A DNA stretch of 41,819 nt from CAZQDP01 sp964592375 (GCA_964592375.1 CAZQDP010000011.1:1-41819), one strand, 5' to 3'; positions 1 to 9,794 are shown, numbered from the stretch's first letter. A program made the numbers and translations. Notes: generated by a model not told the origin, from the sequence alone.

Positions 1-2195
1 GTTTTACCATGGACGAAGGTTGCTCCCGCGCAGTACGCGAGGTTTTTGTTAATCTTTATGAAAAAGGGCTTATTTATAGAGGCTATCGCATCATCAACTG
101 GTGCCCGAGTTGCCTTACTGCCCTATCCGATGCAGAGGTTAGTTACGAAGAAAAAGACGGCCATTTTTGGCATATTAAATATATGGTGAAAGACAGCAAC
201 GAGTATGTTGTCATCGCCACCACTCGCCCCGAAACCATGCTTGGAGATACTGCCGTTGCTGTACACCCCGAGGATGAGCGTTATGCACATTTGGTTGGCA
301 AAACCCTTGTGCTTCCACTTGTGGGAAGAGAAATTCCCGTGATTGCGGATGAATATGTGGAAAAGGATTTTGGTACCGGCGTTGTTAAAATCACCCCTGC
401 ACACGATCCAAACGATTTTGAAGTTGGAAAACGTCATCAATTGGAGCAGATTAAAGTGATGAATGATGATGCAACCATTAATGAGCATGGCGGAAAATAC
501 AAAGGGATGGACAGATATGAGGCAAGACGAGCCATCGTGGCAGATTTGCAGTCGCAGGGCCTACTTGTAAAAACCCAAGACCATCAACACAACGTGGGTC
601 AGTGCTACCGTTGCAGTACAGTGGTAGAGCCACTTACCTCCAATCAGTGGTTTGTGAAGATGAAACCACTAGCGGAGCCTGCTATGGATGTTGTGCGCGA
701 CGGACGAGTAGCCTTCGTACCCGATAAATTCAGTAAAATATATATGAACTGGATGGAAAATGTACTGGATTGGTGCATTTCACGCCAGCTCTGGTGGGGG
801 CATCGAATTCCTGCCTTTTATTGTAAATCCTGTGGCCATATGGAGGTATCCAAAACGGATATGGATACGTGCCCTGTATGCAAAGGGCCAATGGTTCAGG
901 ATGAAGATGTGCTGGACACTTGGTTTAGCTCAGCGCTTTGGCCTTTTTCCACCTTGGGATGGCCCGATAAAACGGAAGATTTCAACTTCTTCTATCCTAC
1001 CAGTGTTCTTGTCACGGCATATGATATTATCTTTTTCTGGGTTGCCCGCATGATTTTTTCCGGACTTGAGCACACAGGCAAGGAACCATTTAAGCATGTC
1101 TTTATCCACGGCATAATCAGAGATGCGCAGGGCAAAAAAATGTCAAAATCTTTAGGAAATGGCATTGACCCGCTTGAGATTATCAATTTGTATGGTGCAG
1201 ATGCGCTTCGTCACGCCCTTGCAACCGGTAATTCACCAGGCAATGATATGCGTTTTTCCATGGAACGGGTGGAGGCAAGCCGTAATTTTGCAAATAAGCT
1301 TTGGAATGCCGCACGATTTGTTTTGATGAATCTTGAAGACCATCACTGCGATAGCTTGCCAAACACAGATAAGCTTATGCTCGAGGATAAATGGATATTA
1401 AATAAATATAACCATTTGGTTACAGCGGTGACAGATAACCTAGAAGGCTTTGAACTTGGCATGGCTATTTCCAAGCTTTACGATTTTATTTGGGACGATT
1501 TGTGCGACTGGTATATTGAACTTATCAAGCCTCGTTTGTATAATGCACAGCGAGAAGACTGCGCCGATGCGAAAAGTGTTATTGTCTATGTGCTTTCCAA
1601 TACGCTATCACTTCTTCATCCATTCATGCCATATATCACAGAGGAAATTTGGCAGTCCCTTCCCCATCACGGCGACTCCATTATGGTAAGCGAGTGGCCG
1701 AAGTACCGGATGGATCTGGAATTCCAAAAGGAACAGGATGAGATGGAGATGCTAATGCTTGCCATTAAGGCAGTGAGAGGCGTACGTGCAGATAAAAATG
1801 TACCACCGTCCAAAAAGGCCGCTATTATTATTGTAACCGAGCATCAAGCTTTGTTTGAAATGGGTAGGCCGTTTTTCGAAAAGCTTGCCTATGCTTCAGA
1901 GATAACGGTATGCTCCGAAAGAAATATTCCAGAGAACGCTGTGAGCGTTGTAACAAAAGGGGCGGAAATTGTCATCCCTTTGGATGAATTGATAAATAAA
2001 GAAGAAGAGCTTGCTAAGCTTCAAAAAGAAAAGCAACGCTTAGAAGGCGAGGTCAAAAGAGTGGATGGAAAGCTTGGTAATGCGGGATTTATGGAAAAGG
2101 CCCCATCTGTTCTGATAGAGCAGGAAAAGCAAAAGCGAATTTCTTATGTGGAAATGCTGGAAAAGGTGAACCACAGCATCAAAAGCTTGCGCTAA
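1..2195 (+). CDS. valS: Valine--tRNA ligase, C-terminal part (5' end outside window)
   Basis: Charges tRNA-Val with valine in the cytoplasm. The reading frame is open from the window edge, so the gene begins upstream; about 730 residues are present, whereas complete bacterial ValRS is about 880, so the Rossmann start with the HIGH motif is missing. Visible are the CP1 editing domain (TTRPETMLGDTAVAVHP near residue 70), the Cys pairs CPSC and CKSC/CPVC, the class I KMSKS loop (about 1138-1152), the WCISRQLWWGHRIPA block, the anticodon-binding helical domain and a C-terminal coiled coil rich in Lys/Glu, the ValRS tRNA-binding arm. It ends with TAA about 100 bases before the macA-like gene. I see no good terminator behind it, only a 13-base palindrome at 2201-2213. 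The identification is secure. Confidence 0.97.
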   Translation, partial: FTMDEGCSRAVREVFVNLYEKGLIYRGYRIINWCPSCLTALSDAEVSYEEKDGHFWHIKYMVKDSNEYVVIATTRPETMLGDTAVAVHPEDERYAHLVGKTLVLPLVGREIPVIADEYVEKDFGTGVVKITPAHDPNDFEVGKRHQLEQIKVMNDDATINEHGGKYKGMDRYEARRAIVADLQSQGLLVKTQDHQHNVGQCYRCSTVVEPLTSNQWFVKMKPLAEPAMDVVRDGRVAFVPDKFSKIYMNWMENVLDWCISRQLWWGHRIPAFYCKSCGHMEVSKTDMDTCPVCKGPMVQDEDVLDTWFSSALWPFSTLGWPDKTEDFNFFYPTSVLVTAYDIIFFWVARMIFSGLEHTGKEPFKHVFIHGIIRDAQGKKMSKSLGNGIDPLEIINLYGADALRHALATGNSPGNDMRFSMERVEASRNFANKLWNAARFVLMNLEDHHCDSLPNTDKLMLEDKWILNKYNHLVTAVTDNLEGFELGMAISKLYDFIWDDLCDWYIELIKPRLYNAQREDCADAKSVIVYVLSNTLSLLHPFMPYITEEIWQSLPHHGDSIMVSEWPKYRMDLEFQKEQDEMEMLMLAIKAVRGVRADKNVPPSKKAAIIIVTEHQALFEMGRPFFEKLAYASEITVCSERNIPENAVSVVTKGAEIVIPLDELINKEEELAKLQKEKQRLEGEVKRVDGKLGNAGFMEKAPSVLIEQEKQKRISYVEMLEKVNHSIKSLR

Positions 2196-2296
2196 AATTA
2201 CATGAAATTCATGATTTGTTCATAATTTAGAAACATATAAGTTATAAAATAAGATTTGGATGTGTTGAAAAAGCACGAAGAGGGAGGCAAATTCCA

Positions 2297-3958
2297 GTGA
2301 GTAATCATTTAAAAGAGGTCTTTGCAAAGGGGAATAAAAAGTGGATTAAATGGGGGGCTATCGGCGCCGGCATTATTGTTGTAGGACTTATTACTTTTTT
2401 TACGGTAAAAAGTGTAACAACTTCTAAGCCAATTGACGTTGACCCTCGTGCAATTGTGAAGGCAGAAATGGGCGATATTGATGTGGTGCTCAGCGGTAGC
2501 GGTACCATAGAACCCTTTTCTAGATATGATATTATTCCATTGGTAAAGGGCAACATTATATCTTCTCCTCCAGAAGAAGGCGATATGGTGGCAAAAGATG
2601 CACTGCTATATAAAATTGACGATACAGATATGCGGCTGAATATCGATAAAACCATCAATGCCATGGAAAAGGCGAAGCTGGTAAGCGACACCAATGTGAG
2701 CAATGCAGGTAAGCTGAGAATATACGCACCAGCGGATGGAAAGCTAATCAACTTCAGTCTGAAAAAAGGGGATTTTATCGCCGGAGGTGGCATGAAAATC
2801 GGTGAGATTATCAATGACACGATGCTCAAAGTGAAAGTGCCTTTTACAAAAACCCAGATTGAAAGTATCTATCCGGGGCAGCAGGCCGAGCTAACCAGTG
2901 CCCTACATATGGCTCGGTTCACTGGCCAGGTAAGCTCCATCAGTAATACTGCCATTCGCTCCTCATCGGATGGTTCCGTTTTATACGATGTCGAAATTGC
3001 ATTTACCAATCCCGGCTCCATTACCAAGGGGGTTGTCTTAACTGCAACGATTGGTGGACTATCAAGCCCGAGTCAAGGAACGGTTGAAAATGCAGCAGAG
3101 GTCAATCTCATTGCAGAAGGCAGTGGCAAGGTGATTACACTGGGCTACGAACAAAATGAATATGTTCGGGCAGGCACGCTCATCGCTGAGCTTGAAAACG
3201 AAACCATTTCTTCTGCGCTGAAAAAGAGTGAAATGGACTATAAGGACCTTGTGTATTCCTTAGAACAGCAGCAACGGCAGCTGAAAGACTATAGTATGTT
3301 GTCCCCTATTCAAGGCAAGGTGATAAAGAAGACCTCCAAAGTGGGTGACACTGTAAATTTTGTGAACACCAATGTTGTTTTAATGACCGTGGCTGATATG
3401 TCTAAATTTAAATTCTTCATCGATGTAGATGAGCTTGATATTATTCTTGTGAAGTTAGGCCAAACGGTATCTATTACTTCAGATGCTGTAAATGATGCTA
3501 CTTTTTCGGGTACCATTACCAATATTGCCACCGAAGGCAAAACACAGAACGGTGTAACTACTTATCCGGTTGAGGTGACGATAGACAAAACGGGTCAACT
3601 GATGCCCGGTATGAATGTAGATGCCAAAATTGTGGTAGAGCGCAAGCAGAATGTTTTACGAGTGCCTATCAATTCGGTGAAGAAAACAGGAGCTACTAGT
3701 ACGGTTATTGTAAAAGATACCGGCAGTACAAAGCAAAAGCAACCTAAATCTGTCGGAAGTGCGACAAAACTGCCAGACGGATATGTTGCGCGCGAAGTAG
3801 AAGTCGGAATTGAAAATAAAGATTATATAGAAATTTTAAGCGGTCTGTCCCAGGGGGATGAACTGATTGATCAAACTGCATATAGCAGTACAACCAAATC
3901 CGGCAGTGGTACCACAGGACCCATGGGTGGCCCTCCGGGCGGAGGTGCCCATCAGTGA
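2297..3958 (+). CDS. MacA/HlyD-type efflux adaptor with duplicated domains
   Basis: Membrane-anchored adaptor of a MacAB-type ABC exporter. It starts at GTG with AGGGAGG ten bases upstream. Residues about 17-40 form a single membrane anchor; the rest would face outward. The body holds two successive lipoyl/hairpin/beta-barrel units: one with GTIEPFSRYDIIPLVKG and YAPADGKLINFSLKKGD, and a second with AEGSGKVITLGYEQNEYVRAG, a Gln-rich coiled segment (SLEQQQRQL) and LSPIQGKVIKKTSKVGD. At 553 residues it is clearly longer than a usual MacA of about 370-400, and the duplication explains this. The tail is Gly/Pro-rich. Its stop overlaps the start of the ATPase gene by four bases (GTGA), so it is translationally coupled to its transporter. 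The substrate cannot be read from the sequence. Family assignment is firm; the duplication is my reading of internal similarity. Confidence 0.88.
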   Translation: MSNHLKEVFAKGNKKWIKWGAIGAGIIVVGLITFFTVKSVTTSKPIDVDPRAIVKAEMGDIDVVLSGSGTIEPFSRYDIIPLVKGNIISSPPEEGDMVAKDALLYKIDDTDMRLNIDKTINAMEKAKLVSDTNVSNAGKLRIYAPADGKLINFSLKKGDFIAGGGMKIGEIINDTMLKVKVPFTKTQIESIYPGQQAELTSALHMARFTGQVSSISNTAIRSSSDGSVLYDVEIAFTNPGSITKGVVLTATIGGLSSPSQGTVENAAEVNLIAEGSGKVITLGYEQNEYVRAGTLIAELENETISSALKKSEMDYKDLVYSLEQQQRQLKDYSMLSPIQGKVIKKTSKVGDTVNFVNTNVVLMTVADMSKFKFFIDVDELDIILVKLGQTVSITSDAVNDATFSGTITNIATEGKTQNGVTTYPVEVTIDKTGQLMPGMNVDAKIVVERKQNVLRVPINSVKKTGATSTVIVKDTGSTKQKQPKSVGSATKLPDGYVAREVEVGIENKDYIEILSGLSQGDELIDQTAYSSTTKSGSGTTGPMGGPPGGGAHQ

Positions 3959-4641
3959 TTCAGCTTTTGGATATTTATAAAATATATTCCGATGGCGAGG
4001 GTGAGGTGCGTGCCCTGGACGGCATTTCACTCCATATAGAAAAAGGTGAATTCATTGCGATTGTCGGTCAGTCGGGCTCCGGCAAATCCACTTGTATGAA
4101 TATTATCGGATGTTTAGATATCCCAACCAACGGCCGATATTTGCTTGGCGGAAAAGATGTCAGCACCATGAGTGATAATGAACTTGCATTTTTGCGCAAT
4201 GAAACCTTGGGTTTTATCTTTCAGCAGTACAATCTGATCCCAAAGCTTTCTGTGCTTGAAAATGTAGAGTTGCCTTTGATTTATAGGGGCTATTCTCCTA
4301 AAAAAAGAGCTCAGATGGCACTTTTGTCTTTGGAACGTGTAGGTCTTGCGCATCGTGCAAAGCATATGCCAAATCAGCTTTCCGGCGGGCAGCAGCAGCG
4401 TGTTTCCATTGCAAGAGCGCTTGCTGGCAATCCTTCTGTCATCCTTGCAGATGAGCCCACCGGCGCTCTGGACAGCAAAACAGGTGTAGAGGTTTTGGAT
4501 TTTATTAAAAAATTAAACAGTGAGGGAAATACCATCATCCTCATTACCCATGATGCATCCATTGCAGCGCATGCACAAAGAACAGTTATTTTACAAGATG
4601 GAAAGATTATTACGGATAGTGGCAGGAGGAATGTCGTTTGA
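3955..4641 (+). CDS. MacB-type ABC transporter ATPase
   Basis: Cytoplasmic ATPase that powers the exporter formed with the adaptor before it and the permease after it. It starts at GTG inside the stop of the preceding gene. At 228 residues it is a stand-alone nucleotide-binding domain, as in the LolD/MacB-N group. Walker A is GQSGSGKST (residues 38-46), the Q-loop region reads FIFQQYNLIPKLS, the signature is LSGGQQQRVSIARAL, Walker B is VILADEPTGALD and the switch histidine lies in LITHD. The FQQYNLIP and ADEPTGALD blocks are typical of MacB/LolD/YknY ATPases. The TGA stop overlaps the TTG start of the permease gene. In Gram-positives the closest described arrangement is YknXYZ of Bacillus subtilis. 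Confidence 0.95.
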   Translation: MIQLLDIYKIYSDGEGEVRALDGISLHIEKGEFIAIVGQSGSGKSTCMNIIGCLDIPTNGRYLLGGKDVSTMSDNELAFLRNETLGFIFQQYNLIPKLSVLENVELPLIYRGYSPKKRAQMALLSLERVGLAHRAKHMPNQLSGGQQQRVSIARALAGNPSVILADEPTGALDSKTGVEVLDFIKKLNSEGNTIILITHDASIAAHAQRTVILQDGKIITDSGRRNVV

Positions 4642-5813
4642 GTTTTATGCAATTGATTAAAATGGCACTTACAAGCATTAAAACCAACAAAGTCCGTTCT
4701 TTTCTCACCATGCTTGGCATTGTGATTGGTGTTTCTGCCGTTATTGTACTAACCGGACTTGTCAATGGCTCCTCATCGCAGCTAACGGATCAAATCAAGG
4801 AGTTTGGTAGCAATCTTGTGGTGGTCAGTATCAATAGAAATAGCGGCACAAGAACGGTAGATACACAGCAGCTTTTTGAGTTTGTTGATAAAAATCGTGA
4901 TATTGTTTCCGGAGTAGCCCCTGTGGGCAATAGCTCTGTGACTGTAAAATACGGCAACACAAATCAAGCAACACAAATTGAAGCCACAAATGAACAAACA
5001 GAAATCATTCGCAATACCAAAACGCAGTTAGGACAGTTCTTCAGTAAAAAAGATGTAGAGCAGCGAAAATATGTAGCGCTCATCGGCACATACCTTCGTA
5101 GCGAGCTTTTTGGTGAAAAAAATCCTATTGGTGAAGAAATTAAAATAAACGGTACAATCTTTACTGTTGTAGGCGTTTTGGAGGAGAAACAGAATTCCAC
5201 AGAAAATTCTACTGATAATCGCATCCTTGTCCCCTATACGGTTGCTTTAAGGGTAATCAAAAACATAAGTATTCGTACATATTATTTTCAGGCAGCGGAT
5301 GAAAAAGCAGTGAATATGGCGGTTCTTAAGATACAAGATTTTCTTCTGCGTCAACTTGGAAACGACAAGGCGTACACGGTGATAAACCAAAAGGAAATCA
5401 TGGAGATTATGGATAAAATCACCGGCATCATGTCCGGATTATTAGCCGGAATAGCAGCCATCTCGCTTTTGGTGGGTGGTATTGGAATTATGAATATCAT
5501 GTTGGTGTCCGTCACCGAACGCACAAGAGAAATCGGCATTCGAAAAGCCATTGGTGCAAAGCGAAGGGATATTCTCAGCCAATTTCTCATTGAATCCATT
5601 GTCGTGAGTATGCTTGGCGGCATTGTAGGTATCATGCTAGGTCTTTTAGCGGGATTATTGCTGGGTAAACTTTTTAATATACAATTTCTTTCCACCATAG
5701 GTACCATATCCCTATCGGTTGGTTTTTCAGTAGGTGTCGGGGTATTCTTCGGAATTTATCCTGCAAGCAAGGCTTCGAAGCTGAGTCCCATTGAAGCCCT
5801 TAGATATGAATAA
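4638..5813 (+). CDS. MacB-type ABC transporter permease (FtsX-like)
   Basis: Integral membrane subunit of the exporter. The TTG start at 4638 is favoured over the ATG at 4647 because AGGAGG at 4624-4629 is eight bases away from it. The 391 residues show the MacB plan: a first membrane helix after KTNKVRSFLTMLGIVIGVSAV, a long extracytoplasmic region (about 45-270, MacB periplasmic core), then three C-terminal helices. The conserved GIGIMNIMLVSVTERTREIG and GIRKAIGAKRRDI blocks mark the FtsX domain, and the end reads GIYPASKASKLSPIEALRYE. It directly follows its ATPase and overlaps the next open frame by only a few bases. A YknZ-like mechanotransmission exporter is the best description; the cargo is unknown. 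Confidence 0.93.
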   Translation: MSFMQLIKMALTSIKTNKVRSFLTMLGIVIGVSAVIVLTGLVNGSSSQLTDQIKEFGSNLVVVSINRNSGTRTVDTQQLFEFVDKNRDIVSGVAPVGNSSVTVKYGNTNQATQIEATNEQTEIIRNTKTQLGQFFSKKDVEQRKYVALIGTYLRSELFGEKNPIGEEIKINGTIFTVVGVLEEKQNSTENSTDNRILVPYTVALRVIKNISIRTYYFQAADEKAVNMAVLKIQDFLLRQLGNDKAYTVINQKEIMEIMDKITGIMSGLLAGIAAISLLVGGIGIMNIMLVSVTERTREIGIRKAIGAKRRDILSQFLIESIVVSMLGGIVGIMLGLLAGLLLGKLFNIQFLSTIGTISLSVGFSVGVGVFFGIYPASKASKLSPIEALRYE

Positions 5814-5830
5814 TGTTGGAGGTTTTTAAG

Positions 5831-8425
5831 ATGAACTTCAAGAAAATAATCTGCATGATGATTTCCGTCATACTTATTTTTGGGAGCGTGCAAGTTGCGA
5901 CCGCAACTGACAATCTTTTGACATCGCAAGAGAATGTTTATGAATTCCCCACAAAGCGTCTCATGATGTTAGGTGCAATCAGTGGCGACCCGGACGGTGG
6001 CTTGCGTCTTTACGACACGCTCACAAGAGCTGAATTTGCTAAAATCATCATTTGCACGATGCAGGAAAAAGAAAATGCACTCTCCAATGGTGGCTCTAGT
6101 GCTTTTTCAGATGTACCACTCAATTATTGGGGCAATGGATATATTCAATACGCCGCAAAGCGCAGTATCATCACCGGATATCCGGATGGCAGTTTTGCGC
6201 CTGAGGCCCCGATTTCTTTTGCACAAGCAACAACCATCGTGCTTCGCATGCTTGGATACACAGATAGCGATTTGGGTGGACATTGGCCTACCAATTATAT
6301 GGAGAAGGCGTTGGCACTGGAACTTAGCGTTCAAATGAATTACAGCGGAGCAGATGAGATTACCCGCGGTGATGCTATTTTAATGGTGGATAGAGCACTA
6401 CTAACTGATATTAAAAAATCCTCAGGAGCGACTTCTGTAGCAAGTGCTGCTGCCTCCTCTACAGGGAAAACCACCTTCATTGAATCTTTAGGATATACAA
6501 TTATTGAAGATAGCTATATTATCACCGTTCCGGAAAACGATACGACACTGGCAGAGGATGAAGTTCGCACCACCTCAGGCGTTCTAAAAACCACTGCCAA
6601 GGATTTAGGAAAACTGACTGGTATGTTAGTGAAGCTTATACTGAATAAGGATAAGGAAATTGTACTTGTATATCCAAAAAAGAATTATACAGACGCTGTA
6701 CTGCGCAGTAAGCTTCAATCCTTAGGTTATACAGTAATTGATAAGTGCATTGTTTTCTCCACCAGCGAGAGTAATGAAAAATTAGGAGAAGGCCAGGTGA
6801 AAACTTCTTCTGGCACATATAAAACCAGCGTGGGTACTATGAATAGCTTGATTGGCACCATGAACACCATAGTAGTTGATTCGCACGGGTATATTGTCAG
6901 TGTAACTCCTGCAAAGGTTATGCAGGTTATTGGCACAGTGATAAGCGTTCGGTCTGATGAAGTGGAATATGTGGCAGATGATAAGACGTATGTAGAGAGA
7001 ATTTCAGATAATACCATCGTGTTTTCGGATGACCTTCCGCTTGGTTTTTCCACTTTTTTAGCCACCATCACCCCCGGAAGTAAAATTACACTTTATGGGG
7101 TAGATAGGGGCAATTGGAGTCATATCACGATTGACACGCAAGAGGATATCGTTCCCTTTGTGGTCAGAAGTGTTTCGGAAAACACCATCAATGGGATAAC
7201 CTATAAGGATCCATCCGCCATGAAAGTATACCGCGATGGTCTTGCGGCAAGCTTTTTGGATATTCAAAAATTCGATGTGGTTTATTACAATGAAAAAATT
7301 AATCGCTTAGATATATACATTACGAAAATCGTTGGAACATATACAGATGCTCTGCCGGATAAAGCCAATGTAAAAAGCGTCATTGTCGGAGGCAAAACCT
7401 ATACCATCGGCTCCTTAGAAGCGGAGCATATGCTGGATGAATCCCTAGGAAGCATAAAAACCAATCAAAGATTGACCCTTTTGCTTGGAAAAAATGATTT
7501 GGTCATTGGCGTGGCCGACGAGGTTAGCCTCGACTATATGAACTACGCAGTGGTCCTTAGCACTTTTTCTGCAATATCAGAAAAGATAGAGACCAAAGGC
7601 AAAAGCGAATATAAAGTAAGCCTGTTCGGGCCGGACGGCAATACCTATATCTATACTGCTGATAAAGACTATAAGGACCTTCGAGGCGAGATGGTTCGCT
7701 TGAGTTTTGCAGGAGATACAGTCGCTCTTCATGAAATCAATGATATCACCGTTTCAGGTGAGCTCAATAAAACCGAACGCACTTTAGGAATGAACAGACT
7801 TGCCAGCGATGTGAAAATTATTGAGCGGATTGATGATTATAACACCAATGATACCGATGCCAAATGTGCACTCATTGAACTATCCGATATCCAAAGGCGG
7901 TACATTACCGAATCCGATGTGTATACTGTTGTATACGCGAATGCCTTTAAGGACATACAGATTTTGTATTTGAAGAATGTCACCAAAAGCACCTATCAAT
8001 ATGGCATACTCACGTCACGAGATGTAGCCGGCTCCACAATGAGAAGCATATACACCTATACCTTGGATTTAAATGGCAAGGAAAGCGTTTTTGCCAATAT
8101 GTCGGTGGGCTATGTCATTCCCGAAGGCTCCCCTGTGGGCGTCATTATTTCCGGTGGGCAGATAAAGGATATGTACGCATTGCGATGCATGGTAGAGGAT
8201 TCTTCCATTGATGCAGTGGAAGAAGAACGAATTATGATCGATAATCAAATCTATAAGATGGCCTCGGATGTCATTGTCTACAAGCAGTCGGGCAAATATT
8301 GGGAATATGTGCCTATTGCCATTTCCGAGCTTAGAAACTTAAAAATCTCAAATATCAAGTTGTATGGTGATAAATCCACCAATATGGGTTCACTCATCAA
8401 GGTCATCAAAGTCATCGGTCAATAG
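5831..8425 (+). CDS. SLH-domain surface protein with repeated beta units
   Basis: Secreted protein held on the cell wall. The ATG at 5831 is preferred to the in-frame ATG at 5813 because GGAGG (5818-5822) sits eight bases before it and because it then opens with a signal peptide (MNFKKII, hydrophobic core, cleavage near VQVATA). SLH repeats occupy roughly residues 35-200: TRAEFAKII, FSDVPLNYWGNGYIQYAA, ITGYPDGSFAPEAPISFAQA, ITRGDAILMVDRAL. Two related units of about 70 residues follow, each opening with LGYT(I/V)I and containing V(R/K)T(T/S)SG and a closing VYP or VTP. The remaining 500 residues are beta-rich and I do not recognise them. It is the last gene of the macA-macB-permease run and is followed by a terminator, so it may be the exporter's surface partner or cargo. 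Confidence 0.85.
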   Translation: MNFKKIICMMISVILIFGSVQVATATDNLLTSQENVYEFPTKRLMMLGAISGDPDGGLRLYDTLTRAEFAKIIICTMQEKENALSNGGSSAFSDVPLNYWGNGYIQYAAKRSIITGYPDGSFAPEAPISFAQATTIVLRMLGYTDSDLGGHWPTNYMEKALALELSVQMNYSGADEITRGDAILMVDRALLTDIKKSSGATSVASAAASSTGKTTFIESLGYTIIEDSYIITVPENDTTLAEDEVRTTSGVLKTTAKDLGKLTGMLVKLILNKDKEIVLVYPKKNYTDAVLRSKLQSLGYTVIDKCIVFSTSESNEKLGEGQVKTSSGTYKTSVGTMNSLIGTMNTIVVDSHGYIVSVTPAKVMQVIGTVISVRSDEVEYVADDKTYVERISDNTIVFSDDLPLGFSTFLATITPGSKITLYGVDRGNWSHITIDTQEDIVPFVVRSVSENTINGITYKDPSAMKVYRDGLAASFLDIQKFDVVYYNEKINRLDIYITKIVGTYTDALPDKANVKSVIVGGKTYTIGSLEAEHMLDESLGSIKTNQRLTLLLGKNDLVIGVADEVSLDYMNYAVVLSTFSAISEKIETKGKSEYKVSLFGPDGNTYIYTADKDYKDLRGEMVRLSFAGDTVALHEINDITVSGELNKTERTLGMNRLASDVKIIERIDDYNTNDTDAKCALIELSDIQRRYITESDVYTVVYANAFKDIQILYLKNVTKSTYQYGILTSRDVAGSTMRSIYTYTLDLNGKESVFANMSVGYVIPEGSPVGVIISGGQIKDMYALRCMVEDSSIDAVEEERIMIDNQIYKMASDVIVYKQSGKYWEYVPIAISELRNLKISNIKLYGDKSTNMGSLIKVIKVIGQ

Positions 8426-8439
8426 TCCTAACACTAATA

Positions 8440-8475
8440 ATGGCTTGCCAATATTCCGGCAAGCCATTTTTGTTT
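8440..8475 (+). terminator. Intrinsic terminator after the SLH gene
   Basis: A perfect 10-bp stem, ATGGCTTGCC paired with GGCAAGCCAT, with an 8-base loop and a following TTTTGTTT tract, begins 15 bases after the stop of the SLH-protein gene. It closes the four-gene operon. The T tract lies on the plus-strand side, so it acts mainly in that direction. Confidence 0.93.
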
Positions 8476-8561
8476 AAATGATATGGCATTTTAAAATGCA
8501 TTTTTGATAACTTGAGGATGAAGAGCCATCGCAACGATTTCAATACGCTTTGTTTTTCCAT

Positions 8562-9794
8562 TTATTCGTCGGTTGATATGACTTCTCCCCCCTCCTTATA
8601 AAAGCTTTTAAAGCATCTGACAAGCACTGCCAAAATCATGAGTGCCGCACCAGTTGCAACGATCATCCACTGAATGGGAACCACATCTGCAAGCGGTCCG
8701 AAAATTGCCATCCCAAGAGGAAGAAATCCTGAAAAGATGATTTGATAAAGGCCAAAAACGCGTCCTTGCATATCGGGATGTACTTTTTCTTGAAGCAGGG
8801 TCATAAACGGCGTGTTCCCAATCGGTATGCTGATTCCTACAAGGAGCATTGCGATTAAATAAATCCAAAATACGGGAATTAAGCCCAAAGCAACTGTAAA
8901 TCCTCCACAAAAAAACATTCCGAATGCGATCATTGCAATGCGGTTTTTAAATCCTCCCCACACGCCAATCAATAACCCACCAATCATTGTGCCAACAAAA
9001 AACGCCATTTCATTAATCGTTAGATACCAATAACTGTCCCCAAATGTGCGTGTTACCATCAGCACATTTAAAAATGCACTTGGTGTAATGAGAATAATGT
9101 AAATAATGCTAATCAGGAAGAGACGGCGGATAAATGCATTGCCAAGGCTATATTGCAGTCCCTCTTTTAGTTCCCCGAAAAAATCTGCTTTTTCGGTGTT
9201 TGTAGACTTTTTGTGATGCGCAATCGGAATGAAGAGCATCATCCCGATGCCTATGGCGGCTGTTACAACATCAATAAACATAATGTGATATACCGCCCCA
9301 TAGCTTAGTATCGCTCCACTCACAGCCGGTGCTACCAAATTGATCATTGATTGCACGCTCCCGTTAATCCCATTTACACGCATGAGCGCTTCTTCGGGAA
9401 CAATCTGCGGCAAAAGCGCGTTCACTGCAGGCATTTGTATGCCGCTCCCCACAGAACGCACTGCAGAGATCACCATGAGTGCCCACATAAACTCAAGTCC
9501 ATTGATCATCATGAGTGCTGATATAAGCGTTGCTACAGCGATGCCTGCATCTGCGAATATGATAAGGAGCTTCCTATTGTATCTGTCTGCCCAAACTCCT
9601 GCAAATAGCGATATAATGACCTGCGGTACAAAGGCGCACACGATAGAAATTGTAACCATCACGCCGGATGATGTGGTTTTAGCAATATACCAAATAACCG
9701 CAAATTGCACAAGTGATGATCCAAACAAGCTCACCCCTTGACTGACAAAAAAAGCGATTATATTTTGCTTCCATTTTAAATGTTTATCTGCCAT
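8562..9794 (-). CDS. MFS transporter, DHA3/macrolide-efflux-like
   Basis: Twelve-helix membrane permease of 410 residues, probably a proton-driven drug exporter. The opening KWKQNIIAFFVSQGVSLFGSS and the block FAVIWYIAKTTSSGVMV are typical of the DHA3 (MefA-like) family; the loop between helices 2 and 3 carries the MFS motif A variant AGVWADRYNRK, and the second half has GRVFGLYQIIFSGFLPLGMA. The start has GGAGG seven bases upstream on the minus strand. The gene stands between the SLH terminator and an upstream intergenic space with an 11-bp inverted repeat that could be an operator. No resistance regulator sits next to it. The family is secure; the substrate is not determined by sequence. 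Confidence 0.88.
   Translation of the reverse strand: MADKHLKWKQNIIAFFVSQGVSLFGSSLVQFAVIWYIAKTTSSGVMVTISIVCAFVPQVIISLFAGVWADRYNRKLLIIFADAGIAVATLISALMMINGLEFMWALMVISAVRSVGSGIQMPAVNALLPQIVPEEALMRVNGINGSVQSMINLVAPAVSGAILSYGAVYHIMFIDVVTAAIGIGMMLFIPIAHHKKSTNTEKADFFGELKEGLQYSLGNAFIRRLFLISIIYIILITPSAFLNVLMVTRTFGDSYWYLTINEMAFFVGTMIGGLLIGVWGGFKNRIAMIAFGMFFCGGFTVALGLIPVFWIYLIAMLLVGISIPIGNTPFMTLLQEKVHPDMQGRVFGLYQIIFSGFLPLGMAIFGPLADVVPIQWMIVATGAALMILAVLVRCFKSFYKEGGEVISTDE

Noticed and set aside
2201..2250. A promoter and terminator between valS and the macA-like gene (palindrome at 2201-2213, TTGTTC and TATAAA nearby).
   Set aside because: The palindrome has no T tract, and the candidate boxes are 21 or 14 bases apart, outside the normal range.
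8412..8561. A 49-codon minus-strand frame starting right after the MFS stop codon.
   Set aside because: It runs through the terminator hairpin and into the end of the SLH gene, has no ribosome site and no family likeness.
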